A DNA stretch of 64,000 bases from an uncultured Clostridia bacterium (lineage in GTDB: Bacteria > Bacillota > Clostridia > Oscillospirales > Acutalibacteraceae): positions 36,165-100,164 of the forward strand of contig CAMEBF010000007.1 in the NCBI GenBank assembly GCA_945912145.1, written 5' to 3'. This document shows, piece by piece, positions 44,724-52,551 of this stretch. A program made the position numbers and the translations under genes. Under the pieces are notes generated by a model. That model saw only the letters and a program-made list of their open reading frames with translations, had not been told where the DNA came from and did not search any database. Position 1 is the first letter of the stretch, and each line of letters begins with the position of its first letter.

Positions 44724-45452
44724 ATGTATACAGTCAGCGAAGTCAGCAGAATATCGGGTATCAGCGTACGCGCTCTGCATCATTATGACGCGATCGGTCT
44801 GTTAAAACCGACGCACGTCACCGAAGCCGGCTATCGGCTTTATGATGAGGCGGCTCTCGGGAGGCTGCAAACGATTTTGCTGTTTCGTGAACTGCGTTTT
44901 TCATTAAAAGAGATCAAAGCCATTCTCGACAGCCCGGATTTTGACCGGGAGCTTGCACTTTGTCAGCAGGTTGAACTGTTGGAGCTGCAGCGCAAGAGGC
45001 TCGGCGAGCTGATCTCTTTGGCCCGTGACATGATAGAGACAGGAGGGAATCATATGGATTTTTCCGCATTTGATAAAACGGAAATCGAGCAGTACGCAGC
45101 GGAAGCGAAAGAGCGCTGGGGTAAAACCGACGCCTATCGCGCTTATGAACAGAAAACGGCGGGACAGCCTGAGGACGAACAGCGGCAGAATGCCGATAAG
45201 CTCATGAGCATTTTTGCCGAAATGGGGCAGATCAGGCACACCGCGCCGGATTCTGACGAAGCGCAGACGCTGGTGAAAAAACTGCAAAACTGCATCACCG
45301 AGAATTTTTATCCCTGTACGAAAGAAGTTCTTTCGGGACTCGGTCAGATGTACACGGAAGATGAACGCTTCCGTGCCAATATCGACGCGCGCGGCGGAGA
45401 CGGAACGGCCGCATTCGCCGCAGAAGCGATCCGGCTGTATTGCAAAGAATAA
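44724..45452 (+). CDS. MerR-family regulator with TipAS domain
   Basis: 242 aa. The winged helix (YTVSEVSRISGISVRALHHYDAIGLLKP, DEAALGRLQTILLFRELRFSLKEIK) and dimer coiled coil form residues 1-115. Residues 120-240 are a TipAS antibiotic-recognition domain (YAAEAKERWGKTDAYRAYEQKT, FYPCTKEVLSGLGQMYTEDERFRANID). TipA proteins bind thiopeptides and similar cyclic peptides and activate their own promoter. GGAGGG precedes the ATG. No transporter or resistance gene follows; its regulon may be only itself. Confidence 0.92.
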   Translation: MYTVSEVSRISGISVRALHHYDAIGLLKPTHVTEAGYRLYDEAALGRLQTILLFRELRFSLKEIKAILDSPDFDRELALCQQVELLELQRKRLGELISLARDMIETGGNHMDFSAFDKTEIEQYAAEAKERWGKTDAYRAYEQKTAGQPEDEQRQNADKLMSIFAEMGQIRHTAPDSDEAQTLVKKLQNCITENFYPCTKEVLSGLGQMYTEDERFRANIDARGGDGTAAFAAEAIRLYCKE

Positions 45453-45458
45453 CAAAAA

Positions 45459-45490
45459 ATCGGCTGACGGATAAATACCGCCGGCCGATT
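45459..45490. terminator. hairpin between convergent genes
   Basis: AATCGGCTGACGG / CCGCCGGCCGATT with two imperfect positions and a 7-base loop lies between the stops at 45452 and 45508. Confidence 0.6.
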
Positions 45491-45507
45491 GTGTTCTTGT
45501 CATGTTA

Positions 45508-46098
45508 TCAGTCTTCCCAAAATGGGTAATAGCAATCTGCGATCATCATAATTTTACCTTTCAACAACGCGTTGTCCAGCTCAAGGTCAAAATGACGGTA
45601 GTCCCAGGGACGGAGTCGCTCTTTATAATAAATCGGCTCGTCGGTGCATCCGTTCCTATCGATCTGGTCGATCAGCTCCTGCAGGTCTTCGCTGCTGTAA
45701 TCGTCCAGAATGCCTCGTCCGGCACCGTCAAGAAGATACGGATAGTGATTGCCCCATCCTCTTATCATGTCTTCGATTGCGAGCAGCTTTATGTGGAATG
45801 TCTGCGTCGTGCCGAAGTCATAGTTCATTTGAATGCTTTCGCCGATTTGCAGGTTCAGCTCTTTGAGCCTAACGCTCATCATATCGTAGTCACTGTCGAG
45901 ATATTCTTCGTCGGGAATGCTGAATATTTCGCCGCGACAGCGGAATTTAAACAGATGATAGGCCATTGTATCAAAGGCTGCGAGCACCAGATAACCTAGT
46001 TGATCCAGACGGTAGTTGGAAGATACTTCCGCTTTTCGCCAGATTTGGTCTTCCAGTCCGTCATAGGTGATGAGAAAAGTATATACCTGACAAGCCAT
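45508..46098 (-). CDS. plasmid pRiA4b ORF-3 family protein
   Basis: 196 aa. The pattern YTFLITYDGLEDQIWRKAEVSSNYRLDQLGYLVLAAFD (IWR motif), YHLFKF and MNYDFGTTQTFHIKLL is that of the pRiA4b ORF-3-like family, found on plasmids and chromosomes and of unknown function. GGAGG lies six bases before the ATG. It stands alone between the convergent MerR gene and a hairpin array. Confidence 0.8.
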   Translation of the reverse strand: MACQVYTFLITYDGLEDQIWRKAEVSSNYRLDQLGYLVLAAFDTMAYHLFKFRCRGEIFSIPDEEYLDSDYDMMSVRLKELNLQIGESIQMNYDFGTTQTFHIKLLAIEDMIRGWGNHYPYLLDGAGRGILDDYSSEDLQELIDQIDRNGCTDEPIYYKERLRPWDYRHFDLELDNALLKGKIMMIADCYYPFWED

Positions 46099-46139
46099 AG
46101 GGAACCTCCTTTTGATTGAAAATCATTATTTTTTCTTTT

Positions 46140-46285
46140 TCATTGGAACAAAGAATGATATATCGCTGAGCGATATGATATGCGGCCGTCGCCGCATGAT
46201 ATACTTGCTTTGCAGTGTGATATACTATCCGTTCCTGCATATGCCAAAGGCATATATCACCCCGTTCCAAGGAAACGGATAGTAT
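46140..46285. repeat. hairpin array with TGATAT linkers
   Basis: Small hairpins ATCGCT-GA-GCGAT, GCGGC-CGTC-GCCGC, ACTTGC-TTT-GCAGT and ATGCC-AAA-GGCAT are joined by TGATAT, with one inverted ATATCA, and bordered by a longer stem TACTATCCGTTCC / GGAAACGGATAGTA. The construction parallels the array at 41687 although the sequences differ. It lies beyond the terminator of the (now split) tRNA-Ser. Confidence 0.75.
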
Positions 46286-46287
46286 TG

Positions 46288-46317
46288 AAAAAGCACCTGC
46301 TGATGCAAGTGCTTTTT
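46288..46317 (-). terminator. terminator of the tRNA-Ser site
   Basis: AAAAAGCAC / GTGCTTTTT arms; on the minus strand it follows the CCA end of the tRNA fragment by three bases. Confidence 0.75.
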
Positions 46318-46320
46318 CCT

Positions 46321-46376
46321 TGGCGGAGACGGAGAGATTCGAACTCTCGAGCCGGTTAAGGCTAACGCATTTCGAG
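46321..46376 (-). other. tRNA-Ser 3' fragment: likely island attachment site
   Basis: Read on the minus strand this is the 3' part of a tRNA-Ser from the anticodon loop CTCGAAA (anticodon CGA), through the long variable arm AGCC-TTAACC-GGCT and the T-arm GAGAG-TTCGAAT-CTCTC, to CCA. The 5' part (acceptor, D-arm) is missing; sequence beyond 46376 is unrelated and AT-rich. The CCA end faces the chromosome and the cut faces the island, as for an attL left by integration into a tRNA 3' end. The intact tRNA should lie at the far right end. Confidence 0.85.
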
Positions 46377-46530
46377 TTTTATGGGTTAATGGCTGTTTAG
46401 CGATTTGTGAAGGCTGTTTTGGGAAGTTTTATATTCACCGAAAATGCTTGCTATGAAAGGCTTTTTGGGCAGTTATGCTGCTGAAACCCCGATAAATACA
46501 GGGGAATTCGAATAACGGCATTTTCGCTGC

Positions 46531-46576
46531 TTTTGGAAAGAACAGGCACTATTTTGGAAAGAACTGCGGAAAGAAC
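46531..46576. repeat. direct repeats near the attachment site
   Basis: TTTTGGAAAGAAC occurs at 46531-46543 and 46552-46564, with a shortened GGAAAGAAC at 46568-46576. Their place between the tRNA fragment and the excisionase-like gene suits recombinase or excisionase arm sites (inference). I see nothing else in 46377-46649. Confidence 0.5.
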
Positions 46577-46649
46577 AGAATAAACACATCAACAACGGCA
46601 ATACACAGGAAAACCCGCACCGACAAAAATATTTACGAGGTGTATTGCT

Positions 46650-47246
46650 ATGAATGAAACCGCAATCAACTGGGATTCGATTCCCGATATTATTACCAAA
46701 GACCAACTCTATCAAATCTGCCACATCAGTAAATCAACGGCTTTGTATCTGCTTCGCAGCGGAAAGATACCGTGCGAATACACGGGCAAGAAAACTCGCT
46801 GTTACAAAATCAAAAAGGCTGACGTTATTACATATCTTGAAAAGAGAAAAGTATTTCCCGAATCCTATTCAGCACCGGCAGGTTGGTACAAGGGAAACTA
46901 TACCGTGAAAATGAAAACCGAAGTACCCGAACAGGTTCTTGAAAATATGAAACTGTATTACACAGAACTTTTTTCGCAATATCCCGATGTGATGACCACA
47001 ACCGAAATTTCAAAAGTAATCGGTTACGGCACGACATCTATCAATAATTGGTGTAAGAAAGGACATCTTAAATCATTCAAGAGGAACAATGTGAATCACA
47101 TTCCGAAAGTCTATTTAATAGAATTCTTTTGCTCGAAATACTTTCGCACAATCACCCGAAAATCCGATTGGCATATCCGGGTCCTTCAAGAATTCCCTCG
47201 CTGGCAAGTGATTTATAGTATGAAAGTATCAGAAAACGATCGTTGA
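46650..47246 (+). CDS. excisionase-like HTH protein
   Basis: 198 aa. Two helix-turn-helix-like blocks are visible: ITKDQLYQICHISKSTALYLLRSGKIPCEYTGKKTRCYKIKKADVITYLEKR, a winged-helix excisionase pattern, and TTTEISKVIGYGTTSINNWCKKGHLKSFKRNNVNHIPKVYLIEFF, a second helix-turn-helix domain of the same kind. Such doubled DNA-binding proteins accompany integrases of clostridial elements. ACGAGGTG precedes the ATG. It is the first gene inside the attachment site; no integrase is seen in the window. Confidence 0.75.
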   Translation: MNETAINWDSIPDIITKDQLYQICHISKSTALYLLRSGKIPCEYTGKKTRCYKIKKADVITYLEKRKVFPESYSAPAGWYKGNYTVKMKTEVPEQVLENMKLYYTELFSQYPDVMTTTEISKVIGYGTTSINNWCKKGHLKSFKRNNVNHIPKVYLIEFFCSKYFRTITRKSDWHIRVLQEFPRWQVIYSMKVSENDR

Positions 47247-47338
47247 TATTTATGATGCTATATTGCAGAAATAAGCTTATTTTGAAAGTTTGTAAAAATA
47301 GAATAGCATTAAAAACACTATGTATTGTGATGTGAGCA

Positions 47339-47367
47339 TTGATTTAGTACCACATATATGGTATAAT
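47339..47367 (+). promoter_or_regulatory. promoter of the YjzC-like gene
   Basis: TTGATT (47339-47344), 17-base spacer, TATAAT (47362-47367), followed by AAAGGAGGT before the start. Confidence 0.75.
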
Positions 47368-47398
47368 ATATACATCTTTAAGGAAAGGAGGTCACCAA

Positions 47399-47563
47399 AT
47401 GCCAAAGCCTATTAAACCTGGCACTGACAATCAGCGGCCTGGGACTTATATCGAGGTTGGTCCTCGTGGTGGACAAGTGAATGATCCGAGAATTGTTCAT
47501 ATTGATTCAGGAGATAGGTTACCACCTACGCAGAAACCCGGAAATGGTTGGCAGAAAAAGTAA
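47399..47563 (+). CDS. YjzC-like small protein
   Basis: 54 aa, too short for most gene callers. PGTDNQRPGTYIEVGPRGGQVNDPRIVHIDSGDRLPPTQKPGNGWQKK follows the YjzC pattern: G-x-Y-x-E-V-G-x-x-G, a central H-I/L-D/E-x-G-D, and a basic tryptophan-containing end. Function is unknown. It has a full promoter, an AAAGGAGGT ribosome site and a terminator of its own, so it is surely expressed. Confidence 0.8.
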   Translation: MPKPIKPGTDNQRPGTYIEVGPRGGQVNDPRIVHIDSGDRLPPTQKPGNGWQKK

Positions 47564-47579
47564 ATAGCTCTACCAGACT

Positions 47580-47608
47580 GAGCGAGATTTGAAGTCTCGC
47601 TCTTTCTT
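47580..47608 (+). terminator. intrinsic terminator after the YjzC-like gene
   Basis: GAGCGAGA-TTTGAAG-TCTCGCTC followed by TTTCTTTTTT. Confidence 0.85.
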
Positions 47609-47679
47609 TTTTATAAATCGCACATTCGAAAAAGAAAACCTCTTTTGATACAATTTAAGTATCAAAGGAGGTTTTTACT

Positions 47680-48057
47680 ATGACTGACACATTATTTGAA
47701 CAACTCGGCGGTACTTATACACAGACCGGCGACTATCTCTTGCCGGACTTATCATTACCGGCGGAAAAAGAACCGGGGAATGTCGGTGTGTGGGCATTAA
47801 GGCACAAACGATATTTGAAACAACATCATAAGGTGCTGTACTATAATTTACTCACTTCCGGCAAACTACATTCCCACCTTGCCGACATCGAAGAACAGGC
47901 ACAACAACTTTTTCTCCGGCTGGTAAAAGAATACGCCGAAAAGGAAGGCGTAACCGAACAACTCAAAGAAACCGACCAAATGGCGTGGGTGAGGAGGATG
48001 AATAATACTCGTAGTAGAGCAACTGAGATTGTCGTAAAAGAAATAAATTGCATATAA
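47680..48057 (+). CDS. TnpV-like transposon protein
   Basis: 125 aa. YTQTGDYLLPDLSLPAEKEPGNVGVWALRHKRYLKQHHKVLYYNLLTSGKLHSHLADIEEQA is the standard TnpV pattern found in Tn4451-type and related clostridial elements. TnpV has no proven role. AAAGGAGG stands before the ATG. It supports a mobile origin of this stretch. It converges with the dnd operon. Confidence 0.88.
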   Translation: MTDTLFEQLGGTYTQTGDYLLPDLSLPAEKEPGNVGVWALRHKRYLKQHHKVLYYNLLTSGKLHSHLADIEEQAQQLFLRLVKEYAEKEGVTEQLKETDQMAWVRRMNNTRSRATEIVVKEINCI

Positions 48058-48061
48058 TTGA

Positions 48062-48098
48062 AAATCACAACCGTAGATTAGCAAAACGGTTGTGATTT
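48062..48098. terminator. bidirectional terminator between tnpV and the dnd operon
   Basis: Perfect 13-bp arms AAATCACAACCGT / ACGGTTGTGATTT with an 11-base loop, between convergent stops. Confidence 0.85.
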
Positions 48099-48110
48099 AT
48101 TGCTTAAAGA

Positions 48111-50072
48111 CTATTTATCTGTGTGGGTATTTGAAAAATGATCTAATAATTTGTCAATTACCCTTGAAGTGAAACGAGAATACTCATTTTTAAATGTTAC
48201 TAACCAATATTTATCTAGTTCTTTTTGTTCTGAATCATTCAAATCAGTAATTGTTACTTCGTCAGCAAACATATCTTTAACTATATCTATAATCATTTTT
48301 GAATATTCACACTTTATTTCAGAAGTACGATTGGATTTAGATAACAACTCCATTTTTGTGCGAACGGAATAGTTCTTGAAAATATCATTGTTAATGCTTT
48401 TGGGGACAAAAATAAAGTTGAAGATATATGCACTATACTTTTTGACACTGTCAGGCAATTCATAGTTATCTTTACCATCTACATAAGTAGTACTTCCGGA
48501 ACCATTTACTATAAAATGCTCAATACTGTAGACATCCTCATCACTTAAAAAATTATAAACATCGTCACTTGATGAAATCTCTACTGAATTATTATTTATT
48601 GTAAAATAGTTATAAATGGTAGCCAACGATTTACATTTATATTGTAAAGCTTCGTTTTCATAATTACTGTTCCATTTTGCAATAGCGATTTGTCGTGACT
48701 CAGATATATTTCCATCTTCGAAGAAATTTTTAATTGCTTTAACCACTTCCGGATAATATTCGGTACTTCTGGAGATTCTTTTGATGTTTTCTGCATCAGA
48801 CTTTTTATCACCAAAAAGCATGAATAGAACATTATAAAAATATATAGCATACAAATTTTTGCAAGTTGCTTTCTTTGCTTTGCCATCACAAATAGAAAGA
48901 TAATACTTCAAGATGAGTATTTTTGGCACAACCAAAGTTTTATCTAATATTGTTTTCTTTATGAAGTTGCAAATAATTTTCACTTCATTATTTTCAATGT
49001 TTTTAAGGAGATCCCTTATGCAACCTGGAGCACCACCATCTGCCGCAATTATTTCGGTTAAACAGTCAATGTATTCTTTGGAACCTACTAAAACTTCCTT
49101 CATGTAGGTATTATTTCTAATAACCTTAATGACATGATCACCAAGGTAGTATTTAGTGCCATTAACTTCACAGGGAGAGTCAAGAGTGAATTTTTCATTG
49201 ATTGAAACATCTTTATATTCTGGTTTGCTCAACACATGACAGTAAATGTAATGCTCGAGTATTTTGGTTAATGAATAAACGCTTTTTTCAGGCTTGCAAT
49301 TGCATCGTTCGTTAAACTTCATCCAAGATTCTTTGAGTTCAACCCAATAATCTCGGATTTCTTTAGAAGAATCTTGCGAAAATAAATACCCTTTAAAAAT
49401 ATCTTCGGTATCTAACTTAATACCTTTCAAGTTCACATCAATATAGTACTCTGTACTTATTTTCATATCTTCATCGTCTGACACTATAACATTTATTGTG
49501 CATTTTTTTAGATTTTCCAAAAACGATTCAGCTTTTGCAACGGTATCTAAAATTTTTTCCTCACTAATAGAGGAATATAATTCGCTTAGTATTTTAATTT
49601 GTCCAAGCTTGTCGCTCTTTTTTACATCTTCTCGAATTGATTCATCTACATTTCTTAAAGTATAATCAGCCTCTCGAAATACGGAAAATTTGTCAAAACA
49701 ATTGACATTGATTGTGACAAGTTCGTCAATGTCAGTAATTTGTTCTGCATAGTGAGACTTTATGTATGTAATTAACATATTAAGCGAAACTAAACGTTGC
49801 TGACCATCTATTATTTCAAAATCTTTTTCTCCGAATGAAGATAGAATTATATTTCCTAAAAATTTTGAGCCACGAGAAATATCATTCATCAGCGAGAACA
49901 AAGTTTCTTTTTGCCAACGGATTTCTCTTTGATAGTCTGGGACAGATAAAATTCTGTCTTTTTTGAAATAAATAATTGGGTATTTTATTCCGTTTACTTC
50001 AGTTTTAACTTCAGATTCAACGTTAAACAGGAATTGGCGCAATGTTGTTACAGTTCCCTTTATGTTTGACAT
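48111..50072 (-). CDS. DUF262/DUF1524 protein, SspE/GmrSD-like
   Basis: 653 aa. The DUF262 half has VPDYQREIRWQKETLFSLMNDI, GNIILSSF and the nucleotide-loop signature FEIIDGQQRLVSLNML. The C-terminal part (about 500-600) matches a DUF1524 HNH nuclease: YSIEHFIVNG carries the catalytic histidine position, and IFNFIFVPKSINNDIFKNYSVRTK resembles the GNL...N...N..F..K block. GmrS/GmrD cut modified phage DNA; SspE of the same architecture acts against phage in phosphorothioated hosts. It starts 12 bases after dndE, as last gene of dndBCDE, so it is probably the effector coupled to the modification. Activity is not proven; the histidine context lacks the usual proline. Confidence 0.85.
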   Translation of the reverse strand: MSNIKGTVTTLRQFLFNVESEVKTEVNGIKYPIIYFKKDRILSVPDYQREIRWQKETLFSLMNDISRGSKFLGNIILSSFGEKDFEIIDGQQRLVSLNMLITYIKSHYAEQITDIDELVTINVNCFDKFSVFREADYTLRNVDESIREDVKKSDKLGQIKILSELYSSISEEKILDTVAKAESFLENLKKCTINVIVSDDEDMKISTEYYIDVNLKGIKLDTEDIFKGYLFSQDSSKEIRDYWVELKESWMKFNERCNCKPEKSVYSLTKILEHYIYCHVLSKPEYKDVSINEKFTLDSPCEVNGTKYYLGDHVIKVIRNNTYMKEVLVGSKEYIDCLTEIIAADGGAPGCIRDLLKNIENNEVKIICNFIKKTILDKTLVVPKILILKYYLSICDGKAKKATCKNLYAIYFYNVLFMLFGDKKSDAENIKRISRSTEYYPEVVKAIKNFFEDGNISESRQIAIAKWNSNYENEALQYKCKSLATIYNYFTINNNSVEISSSDDVYNFLSDEDVYSIEHFIVNGSGSTTYVDGKDNYELPDSVKKYSAYIFNFIFVPKSINNDIFKNYSVRTKMELLSKSNRTSEIKCEYSKMIIDIVKDMFADEVTITDLNDSEQKELDKYWLVTFKNEYSRFTSRVIDKLLDHFSNTHTDK

Positions 50073-50084
50073 CCTAATTCTCCT

Positions 50085-50462
50085 TTATATACCCTTTTTC
50101 TCGTTTATTAGTGCTAGAATAAAGTCTTTATTATACTTAAATTCGCTATATAGCATATTTGCACCTCTATCGAGATGTGCTTTTAGATACTTTTGAAAAT
50201 ATTCATCATCTTCAATGTGACGCTTTTCTGCCATAGAAATAAGACATTTATACAAACCGTCCCACTCCGCAGTAATTGTCTGTCGGTTTAATTCTAAGCC
50301 ATAGGTATCTGTTTTAAAATCTGCATCTTCAAGAGGTTTTTCACTTTTGATAGATAACGAAATTGATAGTTTTGATAGAATAAAAGGTGCATAATTAGTG
50401 CTTGCCGCTATCTCCTCAAAGATACTCATTGTCTTTTTTGATGTTCTTATTTTAAATATCAT
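50085..50462 (-). CDS. dndE: DNA sulfur modification protein DndE
   Basis: 125 aa. IFKIRTSKKTMSIFEEIAASTNYAPFILSKLSISLSI is the DndE/DUF1832 core (basic N-terminal helix and FxLxRxAIxxSL-like stretch). DndE is a small protein that binds nicked double-stranded DNA and is required for phosphorothioation. It starts one base after the dndD stop and is followed by the DUF262 gene. Identification rests on both pattern and position. Confidence 0.85.
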   Translation of the reverse strand: MIFKIRTSKKTMSIFEEIAASTNYAPFILSKLSISLSIKSEKPLEDADFKTDTYGLELNRQTITAEWDGLYKCLISMAEKRHIEDDEYFQKYLKAHLDRGANMLYSEFKYNKDFILALINEKKGI

Positions 50463-50463
50463 A

Positions 50464-52551
50464 CTACACCTCGAAATAAGAATTCTTCACTACAACCGTA
50501 CGCTTGTTGTCCGAGTTTTCAAGCATATATGTAGCAGCAATTTTATCTTTAAGAATTTGAACATGAGAACTGTTGATTTCCTCATTTGTCGAAAGAATAA
50601 ATACTTGCCCTTTTAATTCGCTGAAAAAGTGCTTTGATATATTGTGTCGGTGTTCTGTATCAATTCGAGCAAAAGGGGTGTCGATTACAAAAGGTAATTC
50701 ATGATTGCACAAACTAACAAGAGAGTAGTATAGTGCCATAATAAAAATTTGTTTTTCTCCGTTAGATAAAGATGCCTTATCAATTTCTATTTGCAATGAT
50801 AGAGATTTGATATCAACTGATTCAAAGTATTTGCACATATCATTGTAATCATTTGAATTTGCCTTTTTATACAGTGTTTGCATAGCTTTAGCACCCCAAA
50901 ATGCTAAAAGCTGTTCTTCGGTATTTGTTTTTAATGCTTTGCGAATTTTTTCTATTGATACTTTCTCTGTACGATAGATATGGGTGTTGAAATTATCGTC
51001 AATGTATATATCGTCGATAAAATGCGTTTTTCGCATCAAGGTACGAATTTCTTTGCGGAAGCAGTTTTCTACCTTATCAATTTGACGGCGATAAAGAATT
51101 TCTTGCAATTTATCGAGCATAACAATGGCTCTAGCGGAAATATCGTTAATAGATGCTTTCTTCAATTCTTCCTCAAGGCGAGTTTGAACTTTACCTAACT
51201 GTTGTTCTGCCAATGTCAAGGCTTCTTTCTGAGCAACAAGTTGTTGTTCTAATTCAACACGCTGAACGAGCAATGCGCTCTTTTCTTCAAAAAGCTGTGC
51301 TCTTCGTTTCATATATTCCTGAACACTTGTTATGCTACTACTTTCAATCTCTTTTCTAATCTTTGCAGTAAGGTTCAAAGAACGTTTAATTGCTTTTTTG
51401 CATTTTTCTACTTTATCCTGTTCAAATGATAAAATCGTATTGATTTGTGCCAGAATAAGGGAATTCTGTTCAAAAGAAAGGTTAAGGATAGGTTCTTTTT
51501 CCGTTCCAAAGTCAGCAAATGCAGCAGAGTCAATCTCTGCTAGTTTGTCTTTCACCAAGGTTTGGACTGCCGGAGAGTTAAGAACTTCGCAGAAATAGGT
51601 ATACTTTAATGCCTGGTTTTCGTTCTCTATCTGTGCCTTCAGTGCGAGAATTTGTTTGCGAAGCATAATGAAGGGAATTACATCATTTGCCCATTTTTTG
51701 AGCAAGGCATTGTATGTTTCACGCTTTTTTTCTTCTTCCTTTAGAGTATAGAGTTTCTGATTCCATTCTTCTTCTGTGATACCGCCTTTTTGATGATATT
51801 CTTTCTCTTCCGCATCAAGGGTAGCCTCACAATCCGCAATTGCATCAACGCAAGCCTTCAACCTATCGGTCAAATCGTGATACAATGATTCGGCAGATGC
51901 AAGGGCATCTTTAGCTACAATATACTCATCAAGTGCAGGAGCCGAAGTAGGGATTCCTGCTCTTATTCTCTTGAAATTTTTACGCATAATATCGAAAGTA
52001 TCATAGCCACAAAGCGTAAGAAAAGCTTCTTTTATTCGGGTGTTGCTACCTTCATCCATAAAGAAATTGGCAATTTTTTCACCGTCAAAAAAGTATAAAT
52101 TAAACAACTCGGGCGGAATTAACGAAACGACATATTTCTCAAAATCGGCAATTTCATCTTCTGATAAGTCCGCTCCATTTTTTAAAACAGAAAAAGTTTC
52201 TATGAGCGACTCATTCAGTTCCCATTTACGGGTTAACAAAAAAGAGTCCATGCCCTGACCGTTATTAAGTTCAACGCACATCGTAACAAAGGCAGTAGCA
52301 GGTTTGGTTATCTTTGCGGTGTTGTTTACTAACTTAACAACAGCACGGTTGTAGAACGAATTCGGATTTTTGTAACCCATACTTTTGTAGCCGTATAAGC
52401 AGAGTCGCATTGCCGTGAATAATGTAGTTTTGCCGGCACCGTTTTTTCCACCAATCAACACAATATTTCTGCCATCACAAGGTCTAGTATCAAAATTTGT
52501 AGTTCCTTCGTATGAGCCGAAGTTGTGCAAAATGATATTATTAATTTTCAT
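50464..52551 (-). CDS. dndD: DNA sulfur modification ATPase DndD
   Basis: 695 aa SMC-like ATPase. Walker A is GGKNGAGKTTLF at residues 34-45, followed by MRLCLYGYKSMGYKN typical of DndD; YFFDGEKIANFF, the ABC signature LSNGEKQIFIMALYYSLV and Walker B FVIDTPFARID close the head. Long coiled coils lie between, without a clear CxxC hook. DndD is thought to provide ATP-driven DNA nicking/structure change for sulfur insertion. It overlaps the end of dndC by 11 bases. Confidence 0.93.
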   Translation of the reverse strand: MKINNIILHNFGSYEGTTNFDTRPCDGRNIVLIGGKNGAGKTTLFTAMRLCLYGYKSMGYKNPNSFYNRAVVKLVNNTAKITKPATAFVTMCVELNNGQGMDSFLLTRKWELNESLIETFSVLKNGADLSEDEIADFEKYVVSLIPPELFNLYFFDGEKIANFFMDEGSNTRIKEAFLTLCGYDTFDIMRKNFKRIRAGIPTSAPALDEYIVAKDALASAESLYHDLTDRLKACVDAIADCEATLDAEEKEYHQKGGITEEEWNQKLYTLKEEEKKRETYNALLKKWANDVIPFIMLRKQILALKAQIENENQALKYTYFCEVLNSPAVQTLVKDKLAEIDSAAFADFGTEKEPILNLSFEQNSLILAQINTILSFEQDKVEKCKKAIKRSLNLTAKIRKEIESSSITSVQEYMKRRAQLFEEKSALLVQRVELEQQLVAQKEALTLAEQQLGKVQTRLEEELKKASINDISARAIVMLDKLQEILYRRQIDKVENCFRKEIRTLMRKTHFIDDIYIDDNFNTHIYRTEKVSIEKIRKALKTNTEEQLLAFWGAKAMQTLYKKANSNDYNDMCKYFESVDIKSLSLQIEIDKASLSNGEKQIFIMALYYSLVSLCNHELPFVIDTPFARIDTEHRHNISKHFFSELKGQVFILSTNEEINSSHVQILKDKIAATYMLENSDNKRTVVVKNSYFEV

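Noticed and set aside
43082..44725. 547-codon open frame on the minus strand
   Set aside because: Antisense shadow of the GH78-like gene, with Arg/His-rich, family-free composition.
46321..46376. functional tRNA-Ser gene
   Set aside because: Acceptor 5' strand, D-arm and 5' anticodon strand are missing; only the 3' part is present.
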